From Perkinsus marinus ATCC 50983 (lineage: Eukaryota > Perkinsozoa > Perkinsida > Perkinsidae): a stretch of 35,253 bases of DNA. A program made the position numbers and the translations under genes. The stretch is taken from the NCBI RefSeq assembly GCF_000006405.1, contig NW_003201363.1:29046-64298 (forward strand), given 5' to 3'. The notes beneath the pieces are model-generated. The model was not told the DNA's origin. It did not search any database and saw only the letters and a list, made by a program, of their open reading frames with translations. Shown here one piece after another: positions 19,800 through 31,000 of this stretch (within the stretch, counting starts at the first letter, position 1; the number at the start of each line of letters is the position of its first letter).

Positions 19800-20900
19800 A
19801 CGTGGGATCGAGGCTCTATTAGAGCCGCTCTACCCAACACAATAACACTGCTGCCGGAGTCACTTCCCTAGTGACCCACAACGACGAAGTAGCACCGTTA
19901 CAGTGTTGTAAAACACTACGAACGCCATGAACATCTAGGACGCACGTGCTAACCTGTAGTGAGTAGCATACAACAAGTCTCTAGGGTGAGCGAATACCAC
20001 AAACAGGTAAGTCGGGGGATTGGGACGTTTCCGATACGTCCGTTCTGGCTACACCCTTCTCTGCACAGCAGGCTGCTGTGCGCAGCGGTTGCGCTGTGGC
20101 CGAAGGTTGGCTGCTCACGATGTGCGCAGCCAAACATTTGCCAGTCAGACGCGGGAGCTGTAGGTAGAATATTCATGGCCCATGAATCATGAGGCAGCAA
20201 AGAGCATTCTTGCGAGTTTCTAGTTACAAGTATCGCGTTTAGACAGGGCCAGACTCCCATACTGGGAATCCCGGTAGTTAGAGCTATCACATGGAGCTAT
20301 TCTAGGATAGGCATGCCATGAACGCACACATTACCACGTGAATTCAAGCTTTCCGAAATCAATCTCAGGTCACAGAACTTCAATCACAACCACACTCTAG
20401 GACCTAGTCGTTGACGTAGAATTCCCCGAGTACACTGTACACGGAGAACCAGCCAATCCACACCGCCCGTTCGAATTTAGCTTCTTTATTTTCCGCTCAT
20501 ACTGTAAACAGGTCGCCTCTGTGTGAATTGCAATTCACGAATTCTGTGAACGCGCACATCCGAATCCTCCCCCACCCATAGAGTACGCATATGATGTGAT
20601 CATGATCAATATAGTGAGGCTTTTGACAAAGCAGATACCCTACAGTGTAGGGCTTACACCAAGCTCCACTGTGCGCTCGGGTCTAACCTCTCCAGCTGAT
20701 ACCAGGTCTTGTTGAAGCGAAGGAGCGACAGGAGGCTCGGGAGCGAACATCAACGATATTCGCGTTGCTATCCGCTCCAATTTGAAATGTAAGTGCAGTA
20801 CCATAGATCGTTGATGGAGACTCCCTAGAGTTAGCGCCTTAGCATAAAATGGGAGCAAATAGTCAGTGAGTCGTTGCTATAGCGTATTTGCGTGATATAC
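19800..20900. other. No supported gene; palindrome-bearing
   Basis: Contains single-nucleotide-centre palindromes 20063-20081 (GCACAGCAG-G-CTGCTGTGC), 20171-20187 (ATTCATGG-C-CCATGAAT) and 20638-20652 (CCCTACA-G-TGTAGGG). It also holds one even palindrome, 20523-20538 (GTGAATTG/CAATTCAC). Long frames at 19949-20290 on both strands overlap these and lack splice or family support. Confidence 0.6.
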
Positions 20901-20903
20901 GTC

Positions 20904-21564
20904 ATGTTCTCCTTCACTCTCCTGATCTCTTCGTTCATTGCCTTGGGCAGCGTGGAAATCCCTGAACAGTAAGAAGAGCTACGGCTTCTTGATTGAACTC
21001 GAAGTGATTGTTCGATTAGGTTTTATAACGAGAGCATGGGCAAGGGCCAGGATATTAGTGAGGGAATCATTTCAAATGGTTAATTTGCGATCCTGTAGTT
21101 ATTACTATATACTCATGTCAGATATGGATGGACTAGTAGGGAACACAAATCTGCCATACTACGGCAAACCCACAGGTTGCACTTGCTCCGGAGAAAAATT
21201 TGTCGGGAGCTGTGAGTGCCCGAACAACCAGGACCTATTCGCCCTTACCGTAGGCTGCTCAGTTGATTGCGCGCATAAAACTTCTCATGTAGGGCGGTTA
21301 TAGTACTTGCTACGCGATCTGCGCTAAGCCATGCGCACAAGCCTCGGATTGTCCTCCGGCTCCTAAGAGTGCCAGTGTCCATATCAAGTGCGTCTTGGGT
21401 CGCTGCCTTCTTGACTGTTCAGGCTACGACGGTGTAAGTTCTACTCTGATTTCTCTGGATACGTAGCTTGTCCCCTTCAGATTTGCGCAAAGGAGGACGG
21501 CTCCGTTTGTTTCAGATACCGTATGGGACCGGCAAAGGGAACCATGTGTTCATGGTCCTTTTGA
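20904..21564 (+). CDS. Secreted 15-cysteine protein, four exons, 150 aa
   Basis: Exons 20904-20968, 21099-21249, 21293-21431 and 21467-21564 join in phase to 151 codons including TGA. Introns are 130, 43 and 35 nt, all GT...TAG. The first exon encodes a signal peptide, MFSFTLLISSFIALGS. The mature part has 15 cysteines: TGCTCSGEKFVGSCECP, STCYAICAKPCAQASDCPPA, IKCVLGRCLLDCSGYDACPL, QICAKEDGSVCF, and it ends KGTMCSWSF. This even spacing suggests a disulfide-rich secreted or surface module. No named family recognised; likely a lineage-specific secreted protein. Its last codons and 3' flank are duplicated in tandem immediately downstream. Confidence 0.82.
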
Positions 21565-22000
21565 GAACTCATGAACGAACAGTCCGACTCGGACTCTCTA
21601 TTGCGGATCTTCCACAATTCTCTACTAACCGATTACTCAAGATACGCAGTGACTATCTTTTTGAACGCTAATTGAGAGTTACGATGGTTTATTCTTTTCA
21701 TTCGATCAGTATGGTTATCCAATTTCAAGAGTTAGGGATAAGAGTTATCACGAAGATTATTTGGCTTAGGGAACCATGTGTCTATGGTCCTTTTGAGAAC
21801 TCATGATCGGACAGTCCCATTCGGACTCTCTATTGCGGATCTTCCACAATTACCTACCAACCGATTACTCAAGATACGCAGTCAGTATTTTTTTGAACAC
21901 TAATTGAGAGTTACGATGGTTTTCCTTTTCATTCGATCAATATCTTCATTCAATTTCAAGAGGTAGACATAAAAATTATTACAAAGGCTATTTGACTTAG
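21536..22000. repeat. 232-bp tandem duplication of the gene's 3' end
   Basis: 21536-21767 and 21768-22000 are two head-to-tail copies. Each starts AGGGAACCATGTGT and includes the last codons, the stop codon and the 3' flank of the secreted-protein gene. Copy 2 would read GTMCLWSF then stop. Copies differ by scattered substitutions, so the duplication is not recent. Confidence 0.92.
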
Positions 22001-22282
22001 TAAACTTTCATGTGGATGGTTTGTGTTGGTCATACAGTGAACTAGTGCCAGTGATAATGGCTTGACAATATACGAATGATTCATGCATCATCTCTATGAC
22101 TAAAGGGGCCAATCGGGGAGCCTCAACTTCCGAGTTCAAGTTCCAAAAAAGGTGACTTTCCCGTTCTCAGATGAGAATAACAGATTGGGGTGGAAAATTA
22201 ATCCCCGAATTTCTAGTTTTGCTTGGAAGTCGTTTATACCACAGTAGTGAGGCTTCCTTACCACTTTGAAACCACCTCGATG

Positions 22283-23450
22283 AGGACTTTTGGCTCCTCT
22301 GCACTCGTTGGTGTGTCACATACACTGTGTCCTGACCGTCATCATGGATGCATAGGTTGGGATGATATGATCTGAGCATATCAACTCATCGGATTATCGA
22401 ACACTGGCCAAAACGCGGTGTGCTTCGAACTCGTCACGGAATACCACTGGCACTGGTTTGGTGGTGAAGTCTGTGAAATAAGAGCAATGATGGTCCGAGG
22501 CTCTTTTGTGATTGTTGATGGTCGTCGTCTCGCGTTGGAATCACAGATAGTAGAGCAGCACGAATACAGTAAACGATATTCACCTTCCTGTTACTGGGAA
22601 ATGCCTCAGATTCTGGGCTTCGTCAAAACAACTTCTCTTCTCTATTCTTGTCGTAATCTGCTTCTTGTGATAAGTCTTGGAACTATAGTCTTCTTGTTCC
22701 GAACCGGCATGAGTTGATGTCGGTTGTTCTCCCCGACTTGTTTGTTTCTGCTAAACCCGTGGTCTTCCAGAAGAGAGAAGTTCCGCAGAAGCCTGTTGTA
22801 CTGGTATGGAGATAACTACGAGAGAACCACGTTACATCAGAGTGCTTCAGTTGCCTCCGTTGAAGGTTGCGTCTGCTGCTACGAGCTTGAGCGACCAGAA
22901 GAGAATGCAAGAAGATACTGGTACGAAGTCCCGTTCGATGTCACAGCCGATTGGGGGCAGCCGAAGGAGGAAAACAATTGGTCTCTGTGGGCCGCTGGAG
23001 TTGTCTCCACTGCCACGAAGACGCCCAGAGCTACCTCTTCGTCGTGGCACTGTCACCAGATCACGGCATCGCGATGATGTTAGTGAAGACTCTCATTTCG
23101 TTCCGAAGCCGCCGGTGCCAAAGTTCTCGGGTGGTGGAGACCACCGTGGTCGATCCCCTGTTAGTGTAATTAGGCTGATTTGAAATATCGTAAACTCTAC
23201 TCGGTAGGACCCTCAAGTAGTCGATGCTCGGGCAATAACACGGCATAGTCTAGAGAGTGATCAAGCTGTAGCAAGGAAGTCCAGTGCAGAGCCTATTACT
23301 ATATTGTCACCAGTAAAAGGACGGAGGACTTTGTCTCTACCCCCTATACCTGTTGCGGCACGCATCTCTGCTGAAGCTATCGAGAGGCGGAAGCGACTGG
23401 CCGAAGAGGAGGTGGGGCTCAGCAACTCTCTCGCCCCTATATGAGGTCGC
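22283..23450 (+). mobile_element. Fossil retroelement 5' part, copy 2 (gag-like)
   Basis: The left 525 bp matches 17683-18209. Beyond it, basic/Pro-rich coding-like sequence includes FVPKPPVPKFSG, typical of retrotransposon gag N-termini (LTR, Ty3/gypsy-like; family uncertain). No protease, RT or integrase seen. It looks truncated, with several breaks, and old. Confidence 0.45.
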
Positions 23451-24030
23451 CTGGGAAATCGGTGGCCTTAGGTGGCTATAGCGAAGGCAGCCGCCTTGTC
23501 ACACCTCTATTTCACTTTCGCGTTCACGAAAACAGCAGATGGCCGGAAGGTTCCTCTACAGAACAGGTCAGCAAGTTGGAGGTGCATTGTGACGGCAAGA
23601 ACTGTTGAAATAGCTTTGAGGGGAGTGCATGCTTAGGCACAGCGTCGTTCTCAAGCTCCACCACCTGAACACTTTCGTGGCATCACCTATAGCAAAACGT
23701 TTCAATCTACGGTGAGATACTCTGACGGAGCCGAGCAGCGACAATGTCTCTTTGGTCGAATTGGTAGCGAGAGTTGGCATATAAAACCCTCCCTACTTTG
23801 CCGAGTACACAACACCCATATTGTTTGATAAGAACGTCGAGTGAAATCGAATAAGTCGCATCAATCGGACAGTTACTCACATCTGTCGGAGCAGCCACCA
23901 GACGCCAAGAAGGCTGGGGTCACCATTCGAGAAGTATCTAAGAAGCCAAAACAACAAGAGGAAGTCGATGAACGTGGCAAGGCGAGAAGCTCTAACTGAA
24001 GCCTTCTATGTAGACTGCGAATGCTGTTAG
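23450..24030. other. Unassigned stretch between fossil element and protease gene
   Basis: A + frame near 23850-23998 is coding-like (KSHQSDSYSHLSEQPPDAKK then AGVTIREVSKKPKQQEEVDE). It could be an upstream exon of the protease gene or part of the fossil element. No splice join was found. Confidence 0.3.
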
Positions 24031-24792
24031 AGTACCATACGAGAAAGGCGGAGCGAAGCAGTTGGCAGTAATGCTCCTATCGATGTTGAGAAGGTCGAGG
24101 CCACGCCGAGGTGGGGGTTTCTTACCGCGCCATAGACGCGGTGCTCCTGGCAGATACTTGAATCATATTAGAGTCCGTATCCGATCGATGAGCAATCCGG
24201 AGCTTGGAGACCGTATGCTCTCTGACTCAACCTTAATGGCAATACTCTTCCATGAGATTGCGCACTTGAAACATATGAACCATGGCTTGGGGTGAGACCA
24301 ATCTGCTGCCACGCCTGGTGCAAACAAAGTTCAAGTTGAGATTCGCGCCTCGAATAATTGGGATTCTCAAAGATTACAATAGTTGACAGAGGAAAATGTT
24401 CCTACGAATCATGCCCTCAGCCGTCTAGTACAATCGTCTGCTGAGTACTTCATTGTTCAGGTTCATGCGTTTCCTCAGAGAGGTTTACCTTTATGCCACA
24501 GACGAGCTGAAAGTATTCCGAGTTGGCATGCCCAATGAATTGCCGAGTCCCTGGTCTTGGGAGGTGACCCTTCACCTGACCCGTCTCGATTGGACCATCG
24601 ACTCAGAGACGAATTTACGATACGGGTGGTCGTGTGAGTGAAGAAGAACTTGTCGGAGAATTCGAAAGGACACACACTGAAGGCTCCTCGGATCGGACCA
24701 GAGCACCTGGAGACATCAGCGCAGAGGTCGGAGTCACAGAAGCTTGTGTTGACCTGCCAACGGCATCCTTATCGACTACATGTAACTGCTAA
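24031..24792 (+). CDS. WLM/Wss1-like metalloprotease, partial 5' model
   Basis: Exons 24031-24291, 24461-24563 and 24607-24792 (stop TAA) join in phase. The core reads IRVRIRSMSNPELGDRML, SDSTLMAILFHEIAHLKHMN, then HGLGFMRFLREVYLYATDEL. The zinc-binding pattern HExxHxxxxxHxxxF is exactly that of WLM-domain proteases (Wss1/SPRTN group), which cut proteins crosslinked to DNA. The catalytic Glu is present. The tail (ERRIYDTGGRVSEEELVGEF, then acidic/Ser/Thr-rich) is short. The N-terminus is uncertain: the frame opens after an acceptor at 24030 and the usual upstream helices are not clearly recognisable. The intron at 24292-24460 is 169 nt, and the next is 43 nt. Confidence 0.68.
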
Positions 24793-25035
24793 TTCATCAT
24801 GCATGCATGTAAATGCTCAATACCGTCTTCTATTGATTGTGTAGGGCATTGTGTAATGAGTATGCTCAGACCAGATGAAACGGATCGATCAGACGTCCTA
24901 AGAGGCATCAGTGACATAGTTGGCGTTGAGAAGTCTCACCAGCCGGCTCAGTGCACCGATCAACTAGGCAGTATTTTCATCATTTTTAAGACCAGGCATG
25001 CGAACATATTTTACCGTCGTTGGCTTATCTACAGT

Positions 25036-28000
25036 GATGGGCGCCATATGGCCAGCTGCTCCTGAGCCCCCACGGCTCGTGGTCTCCTCTCCTGGTCAGA
25101 TGGGGGCGGACTACCACACTTTGCAATGAAAGAATTACAGGGACTTCGTATCGCCTATAGTTCGTCATTGGCTTAGCCGGGCTCGTGAGAGTCCATCGCG
25201 GCTTGACTATTGTCACTAGGTAAGATAACGATAATAACACCACCATTGCCGACATACGCTGTCCAAGTTGAAGTCCTATCCAATGATTGCGACGGTGGTG
25301 CCATCTTCCGGACCGTGTAAGGCTTTCTACACTCATTGCCTCCCTTGCCGTCCTGAGTGGTCCGATCGAGGTATACGGGCCAGTCGAATATCGAATACAC
25401 AGTAGGAGGCCTCCCGATCAACGCGCTGTGTTTGATGCGGGCTCGCGCGATAGGGTTGGACGATGATGGATTCACCCCATTGTAAGCCTCAGTGCGGTCG
25501 GTAGACGTATAAGGGGCCTGAACAGATACAGCCCGGATAGTTATGAAGTGAGCTTCTTTGCATCGTCGGTGCCGCTATGGGGCACCATGGAAGTGAATCG
25601 AACCCGTGTGGGCATTGATTCAGTGTTGCTGAGCTGGGACCAGCCAGATGATGGTGGCAACCCGATACACACATACAGACTGTATAGACAATGCTCAGCT
25701 CGGTGATTGCATTATTCCAAAAGGTATATGAAGGAAGGCGTCATTGGGGACTACGGCTTGCTCTATGATGGGACGGGGTACCCTACCGTGAGAGAGTACT
25801 TAGTCACCGAGCTAAAGTCAGTGTTGGAATATATGTTCGCTTTTCTCAGCTGAGTTCAGGAGTTCCTTATTCAGAACTTTACATACGAATTAGGCAAGAA
25901 GTGTACAGAAATCAATAAGAATCTCTCTAAAATTTCCTCAGAATTTTCATATTCTCACCAACACATGTAGTTGATATTATGTGCATATTACCCTACACTA
26001 AGGGGGTGGGCTCCGTCATGAAACACGATATTACCTTCGTTCTGCCTCCTTTCTCGCGAGACTGTCTTTGTATAGTCTCGAACGGTGGCCCAGAAGTTTT
26101 ATGTGCAGTATTGATGAAGTTGTGCTTACTATCTCGATGAACACCCCCGCACCATTTTGTATGGTAGGCCCTACGTCACCTACAGCTTCCGTCTCTATGC
26201 GAGCAATACAGTTGGAACATCTAGGCAGCTGGAGGCGTTCTATACTGTCCAGAGCGAGATCGGAGGCGATCCGAGCTACCTCACTGGGAGCTCATACACC
26301 TTCCCCCTACAACTCAGTGCTGGAGTCGCCGATCATCAACTTCGCATACAAGTGAGTTACCCACATGTCTCTGTCAAAGGCCTATTTTTAATAGGGTGTC
26401 CACCCGATAACAGGGGCACTGGAGTACCTTGGTGGTAACTGCTTGATTAGTGAAGATTCTACCTGTCTATCAGGTGGGTTTCTTCTCCTCCTCCTTCTTA
26501 TGGGGCTACCCTGGGTCCCTTCTCAGGTCGTATGTTCGTCGCGTATCTCGAGCCCGTCTGTGAAGTGGATGTAGCCAAGGCGTTATGCGAGCCTGTTTCT
26601 GAGGCCAATCCAAGGTGCAGTGGGGATTCAAATGTATCAATCCTCAGATTGTCCATTGCTAGGTGGACGTCACCACGCTATGATACTACGGAAACACCCT
26701 CGTGGTGGCGGCCAATACGAGCCACCGACTTGGGCAATGGACAGTATGACGTAACAATTACTGGTAGGTCTATTACTATGTTGGATGGTCATCGGATTGC
26801 TTCGTCTTTCAGGTTACCGTCCTGGTAATTATTCCCTCATCTTGCAAGCCCTATGGCAGTATGGTCTGTTTGGAAACTACTGGGATAACTCGATCTACTT
26901 GGGTTCGCCCATAGAATCGAGAGTAGATCCTGTTATCGACTTCAACTGGGAAGCGGGATCAGTGGCGCGTTGGTCTCCCGACTTCGTGTCCGTAAGGTGG
27001 GGCCGTACTGGACTCTCTTCATCTTGCAGCTTTCCCTCTAAGGTGGACTGGTTTCATTGAGGCGGCTTACAACGATACGTACACCTTTTACTGTGAGATT
27101 GCTGATGCTAATGACAACTGCCGTATTTGGCTCGACGGCATCCTTATAGCGGAGCGATGGTTCGAGGACGGCAAGGAGGTTATCGTCGATAAGACCGTGA
27201 GAGTCCATGGACCCTCAAGGCTTTCACCATCCACTCTTGCGGCAGGCATTGTCCGAGAAAATTGACGTGTCCTATTTGAATGGCCATCCGAACAGCATCG
27301 CTCTAAGAACTGGCGAGCTCTATCCGATCCAAGTCGACTATCGAGAGCGTACGGACACGGCTTCTATCAGGTTGCTGTGGAGTAGCAGTGTATGGCAGGG
27401 AAAGGAGGTTGTTAGCAGCAAGTGATTATTCGTTCTACTCCCTATAGGCCACCCTAACCTCAATGGTAGGTATCTTCACCGTGGTGCGTATCTCGAGGAT
27501 GCACCTTTTCCTATTGTGGTTGGTCCTGGTAAGCCTTATGGCCCTAAAAGCGTCGTCAAAGCTGATGGCAACGAGTTGACCCGTCCGATTGCATCTCAAA
27601 AAACTACACTGTATGTGCAGACCCGTGATGTGATTGGTAACGACTGCGACACCTTCTACTCCGACACTGTGGTTCTGGCCTCACTCACACCAACGAACCC
27701 CGACAGTTATTGCCAGACCCATCCTCTAGGCGTTATGGGTGAGCCGATGGTTACCATGGGCAGTGGAGGAAATGGTGTTTACGTGGTCCATGTGGTATTG
27801 GTAGGATGTGGCCAACACAACTTGAGTGTCACGGTGAACGGTCTCCATGTTGAAGGTTCTCCCTTCGCTATAGACATCCAGAGAGGAACGGTATCGGCAT
27901 TCCAAGTCGTTGCCAACGGGACGGCAACTACGCAGTTCCAAGTTGGTATACGGTCCTACATCGACTTGATCCTTCGCGATGCTGTAGGAAACCCTGCTTC

Positions 28001-31000
28001 AGTCGAGAGCCTGGACCCCAAACGTCACCTTGAAGCGGTCCTCACCTGGCTGTCTCCTCACGACCGTTTGAATCTACACCCACAACTGCCAAGCTCGCCG
28101 GCTAATACCACTTCCTGTGACAACTTTACGTGGAGCGATTGGCGTACCAGTTGTGGCGATTTTGAGTTTCTCGAGGACTTTCTTTATTTATCCACTAAGT
28201 TTCCAGTGTCAATTCAGCCTGTGGTGGAGTCAGTCGACTCTAACTTGAGCTTGATTCGTCTGGCCTTCACATCGTACAGAGCCGGGCCGAGCGTTTGGAT
28301 GGTATCAATCAATGAGACGCGTATCCGAGGCCCTATGGTTTCTAGTCCGGATATTGCTCGCTCTGGAGTGCTAGACACCATTGAGGCGCGTGAGAACTAT
28401 GGCTGGTATGCGTGGGGTCTACCAGAGACAGAGGCTTACGGTCCTATGAGCATCATCCAGCATGCGGATCTCCACCATCTTTGGACGAGCCCTATATTGG
28501 CCAACGTGACCAACATCACCCTCGCTGTGCTACTCCGAGATCGCTATGGCAACATCCTGTCTGTTGATACGGGACAATCTGTGACCATCCGGATCAGGAC
28601 ACCAGTTGGGGTCTCTGATAAGCCATGTTCCTACGTTGGTGATGGACAGTTCTTCTGCAGTATTATTCCAACGGTAGCTGGTACATCAGAAGAACTCAGT
28701 GTAGATGTCGATGGTTTGCCGGCTAGTGTTGTGATGGGCGATGCACCCATCGGAAGTCAATGCTACGGGCCAGAGCCTTGCAATACCGATCAGGGGCGGC
28801 CAGGTGTGTGTGATTGTCGACAAGAACTAGTCCAAGGTAAGTTATGTTTGGTTGATCGACGCTTCGCTCAGTTTAATCATCTTCAGGTCCCCACTTGATC
28901 ACAGTTCGTCCTTCGATACCTCGAGGCTTCCACTCTACGGTAGAGTGCTTCTATTGCCTTACGTACCAAAGCAATTTAGTGAGTTCCCTGAGTTCTACGC
29001 CGGAATGGCCGTTGCATCTCATTGGTCAGGTGGCGGGCGGAGGGCCATATGAAGCGCTCGTGACACTTCGTGACTCAGCCGGCAATGTTGTTGTTGATCG
29101 CGAAGAGTATATATCAGAAAGCATACCTTTCGCCTCACGTGTTAAGGTAACTTTTGATAGCTTCGCTTCGCTGAGCATTGCCCATGTCCAGGTGAGAGCT
29201 CGTATCGGAAGTGTTTGGATGGAAGATGAAGTCATCAATAGCAATGGCAGTGTGACCGTAATGGTAGAGTACCCAGTTGCAGGTAGCCATGCTCTTCTGA
29301 TAATCTCGTTAGCGAGCGGACGGGCTCTCATTGTGACAGCTGCTATTCTTTGAAGATGATGTGATTCGGCTTCTCTTTAGCTCGGGAAATCGATAGACTT
29401 CGAGTGTTCGTGGGGATTGGTTGTAGAACGCAAAGCGAGGAGAGTCTTCCGGTCGACTCAGACGTCTGCGAGGAAGTGAGCTCTTCTTTGGGCATCCTTT
29501 GGTGGGCCATTTAAAACATCCATGCGTTCGGTATGAGAAGTTCACCGTGTATCGAAATCAGCCACACCCGCATTAGACACCCTCAACGCCGATGATCGTA
29601 TGTAGGTGGTGGGCGCACCGGACGATCTGCTAACCTTTCACCCATCAACACCCTCACCATTGGGATCGGATTGTGAAGTCCCAGCCAACACAGTGGGATC
29701 GATTGGAGGAAATATTGTCACTTTACATGAGGTCGAACAGATCCTCCCACCTCGAGCAGGCGAGGACTTCATTGTCACTTGCACTCCTCGGGATGCCTAT
29801 GGCCACTTAGTGTCCCATCCTGCGGCGAATGGTCAGCATTATTTAGTTACGATGGATGGTAAGGTGCCTCACTATGATCTCACCGGGTTTTGATATTCGA
29901 TTTCATCCGCTTCGCACTGTCGGGTTTCTCAGGCCCTTCACGGTTAACTGACGCGGGTGGCTCCAGTCGAATATCATCATGGCTCCAATATAACACATCG
30001 GCTGGCGTGTATGCTTGAAATTGCGACCATAAGAGCTCCACGTTTCGTCTGGCCTTCGTCAGGTACACCAACAGACGGGATAACACGTCTGCTGTCACTA
30101 ATGAAACACTCCGTCCGCAAAGGGCAGGCTTATGGGAAGTTGTGGTGAGTAATTATGCTTTTTCTTTGGCTTGCCCAGCAAGGTTAGAAGTTTCCATATT
30201 GCCGGGGTAGTCTAGTGGTTATGACGTCTGCCTTACACGCAGAAGATCGCGAGTTCGATCCTCGCCTCTGGTATACATGTGGTTGGTTACGTACACCGGT
30301 TCCAAATATGATAACGTATACTCATACCTACCCCTGCCATTGTAACCCAGCTAATGTATTCTGAATACTCCTGCCCATATCTCTATTACTTTGGTGATAT
30401 AGTACCATACTAATAATGAATTCTCGTGATGTATAGCGATGGTCTAGTTTATCATGTTCTTCAGGTCACACAAGTAGTCCCTGGGGGCTCACTAGTGACT
30501 GTTTATTCTACTCCCGGAGGTGGTGACAGTGCGATGATAGATGCCTTCCAATCGGCTTATAACCTTGATGAGGAACTGATGTAACCGCGGCTGGGAGGAG
30601 CCTATCTCTCGCCAGCTCGTACAAACACCTTCGAGATGCAAATCAGGTACACCAGAATTGACGAGAGTGTTAGCTTGGACCTACCCGTGATGTCACTTGT
30701 CCATCCCGGCGCGCCAATTTCCAGGTGAATCTCCTTGAAAACTTTTCTAAGTCTTCCAGGTAGAGGCATTGTTGGCGGCACTCAGATGGAGCATTGTTTG
30801 GCACTTCTGGTTATTACCTCAACCAATAGAACCATTGATAGGCGGCACGCATGAGTTCGCAGTTCATACGAACGTAGGCGCTGAAGTTACTCTCCAATTG
30901 AATGGTGAGATCATAGAGAACATGATCTAGAACTCTATGGCTCTGAATTGCAGGGACACAGTGTGGCTCGCTGACCAGTTGCAACGCAACGATGAATCCA

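Noticed and set aside
19949-20290. 113-codon minus-strand Cys-containing frame
   Set aside because: No signal peptide, no splice context, and it overlaps two palindromes and an equally long + frame.
20523-20538. 16-bp even palindrome GTGAATTG/CAATTCAC
   Set aside because: Real, but the single even-centred case of this length is within chance. It is noted as the counter-example to the one-base-centre pattern.
25025-25674. Minus-strand frames of about 100 codons
   Set aside because: The + strand carries FnIII-coding exons here, with matching splice phases; the minus frames have no motif.
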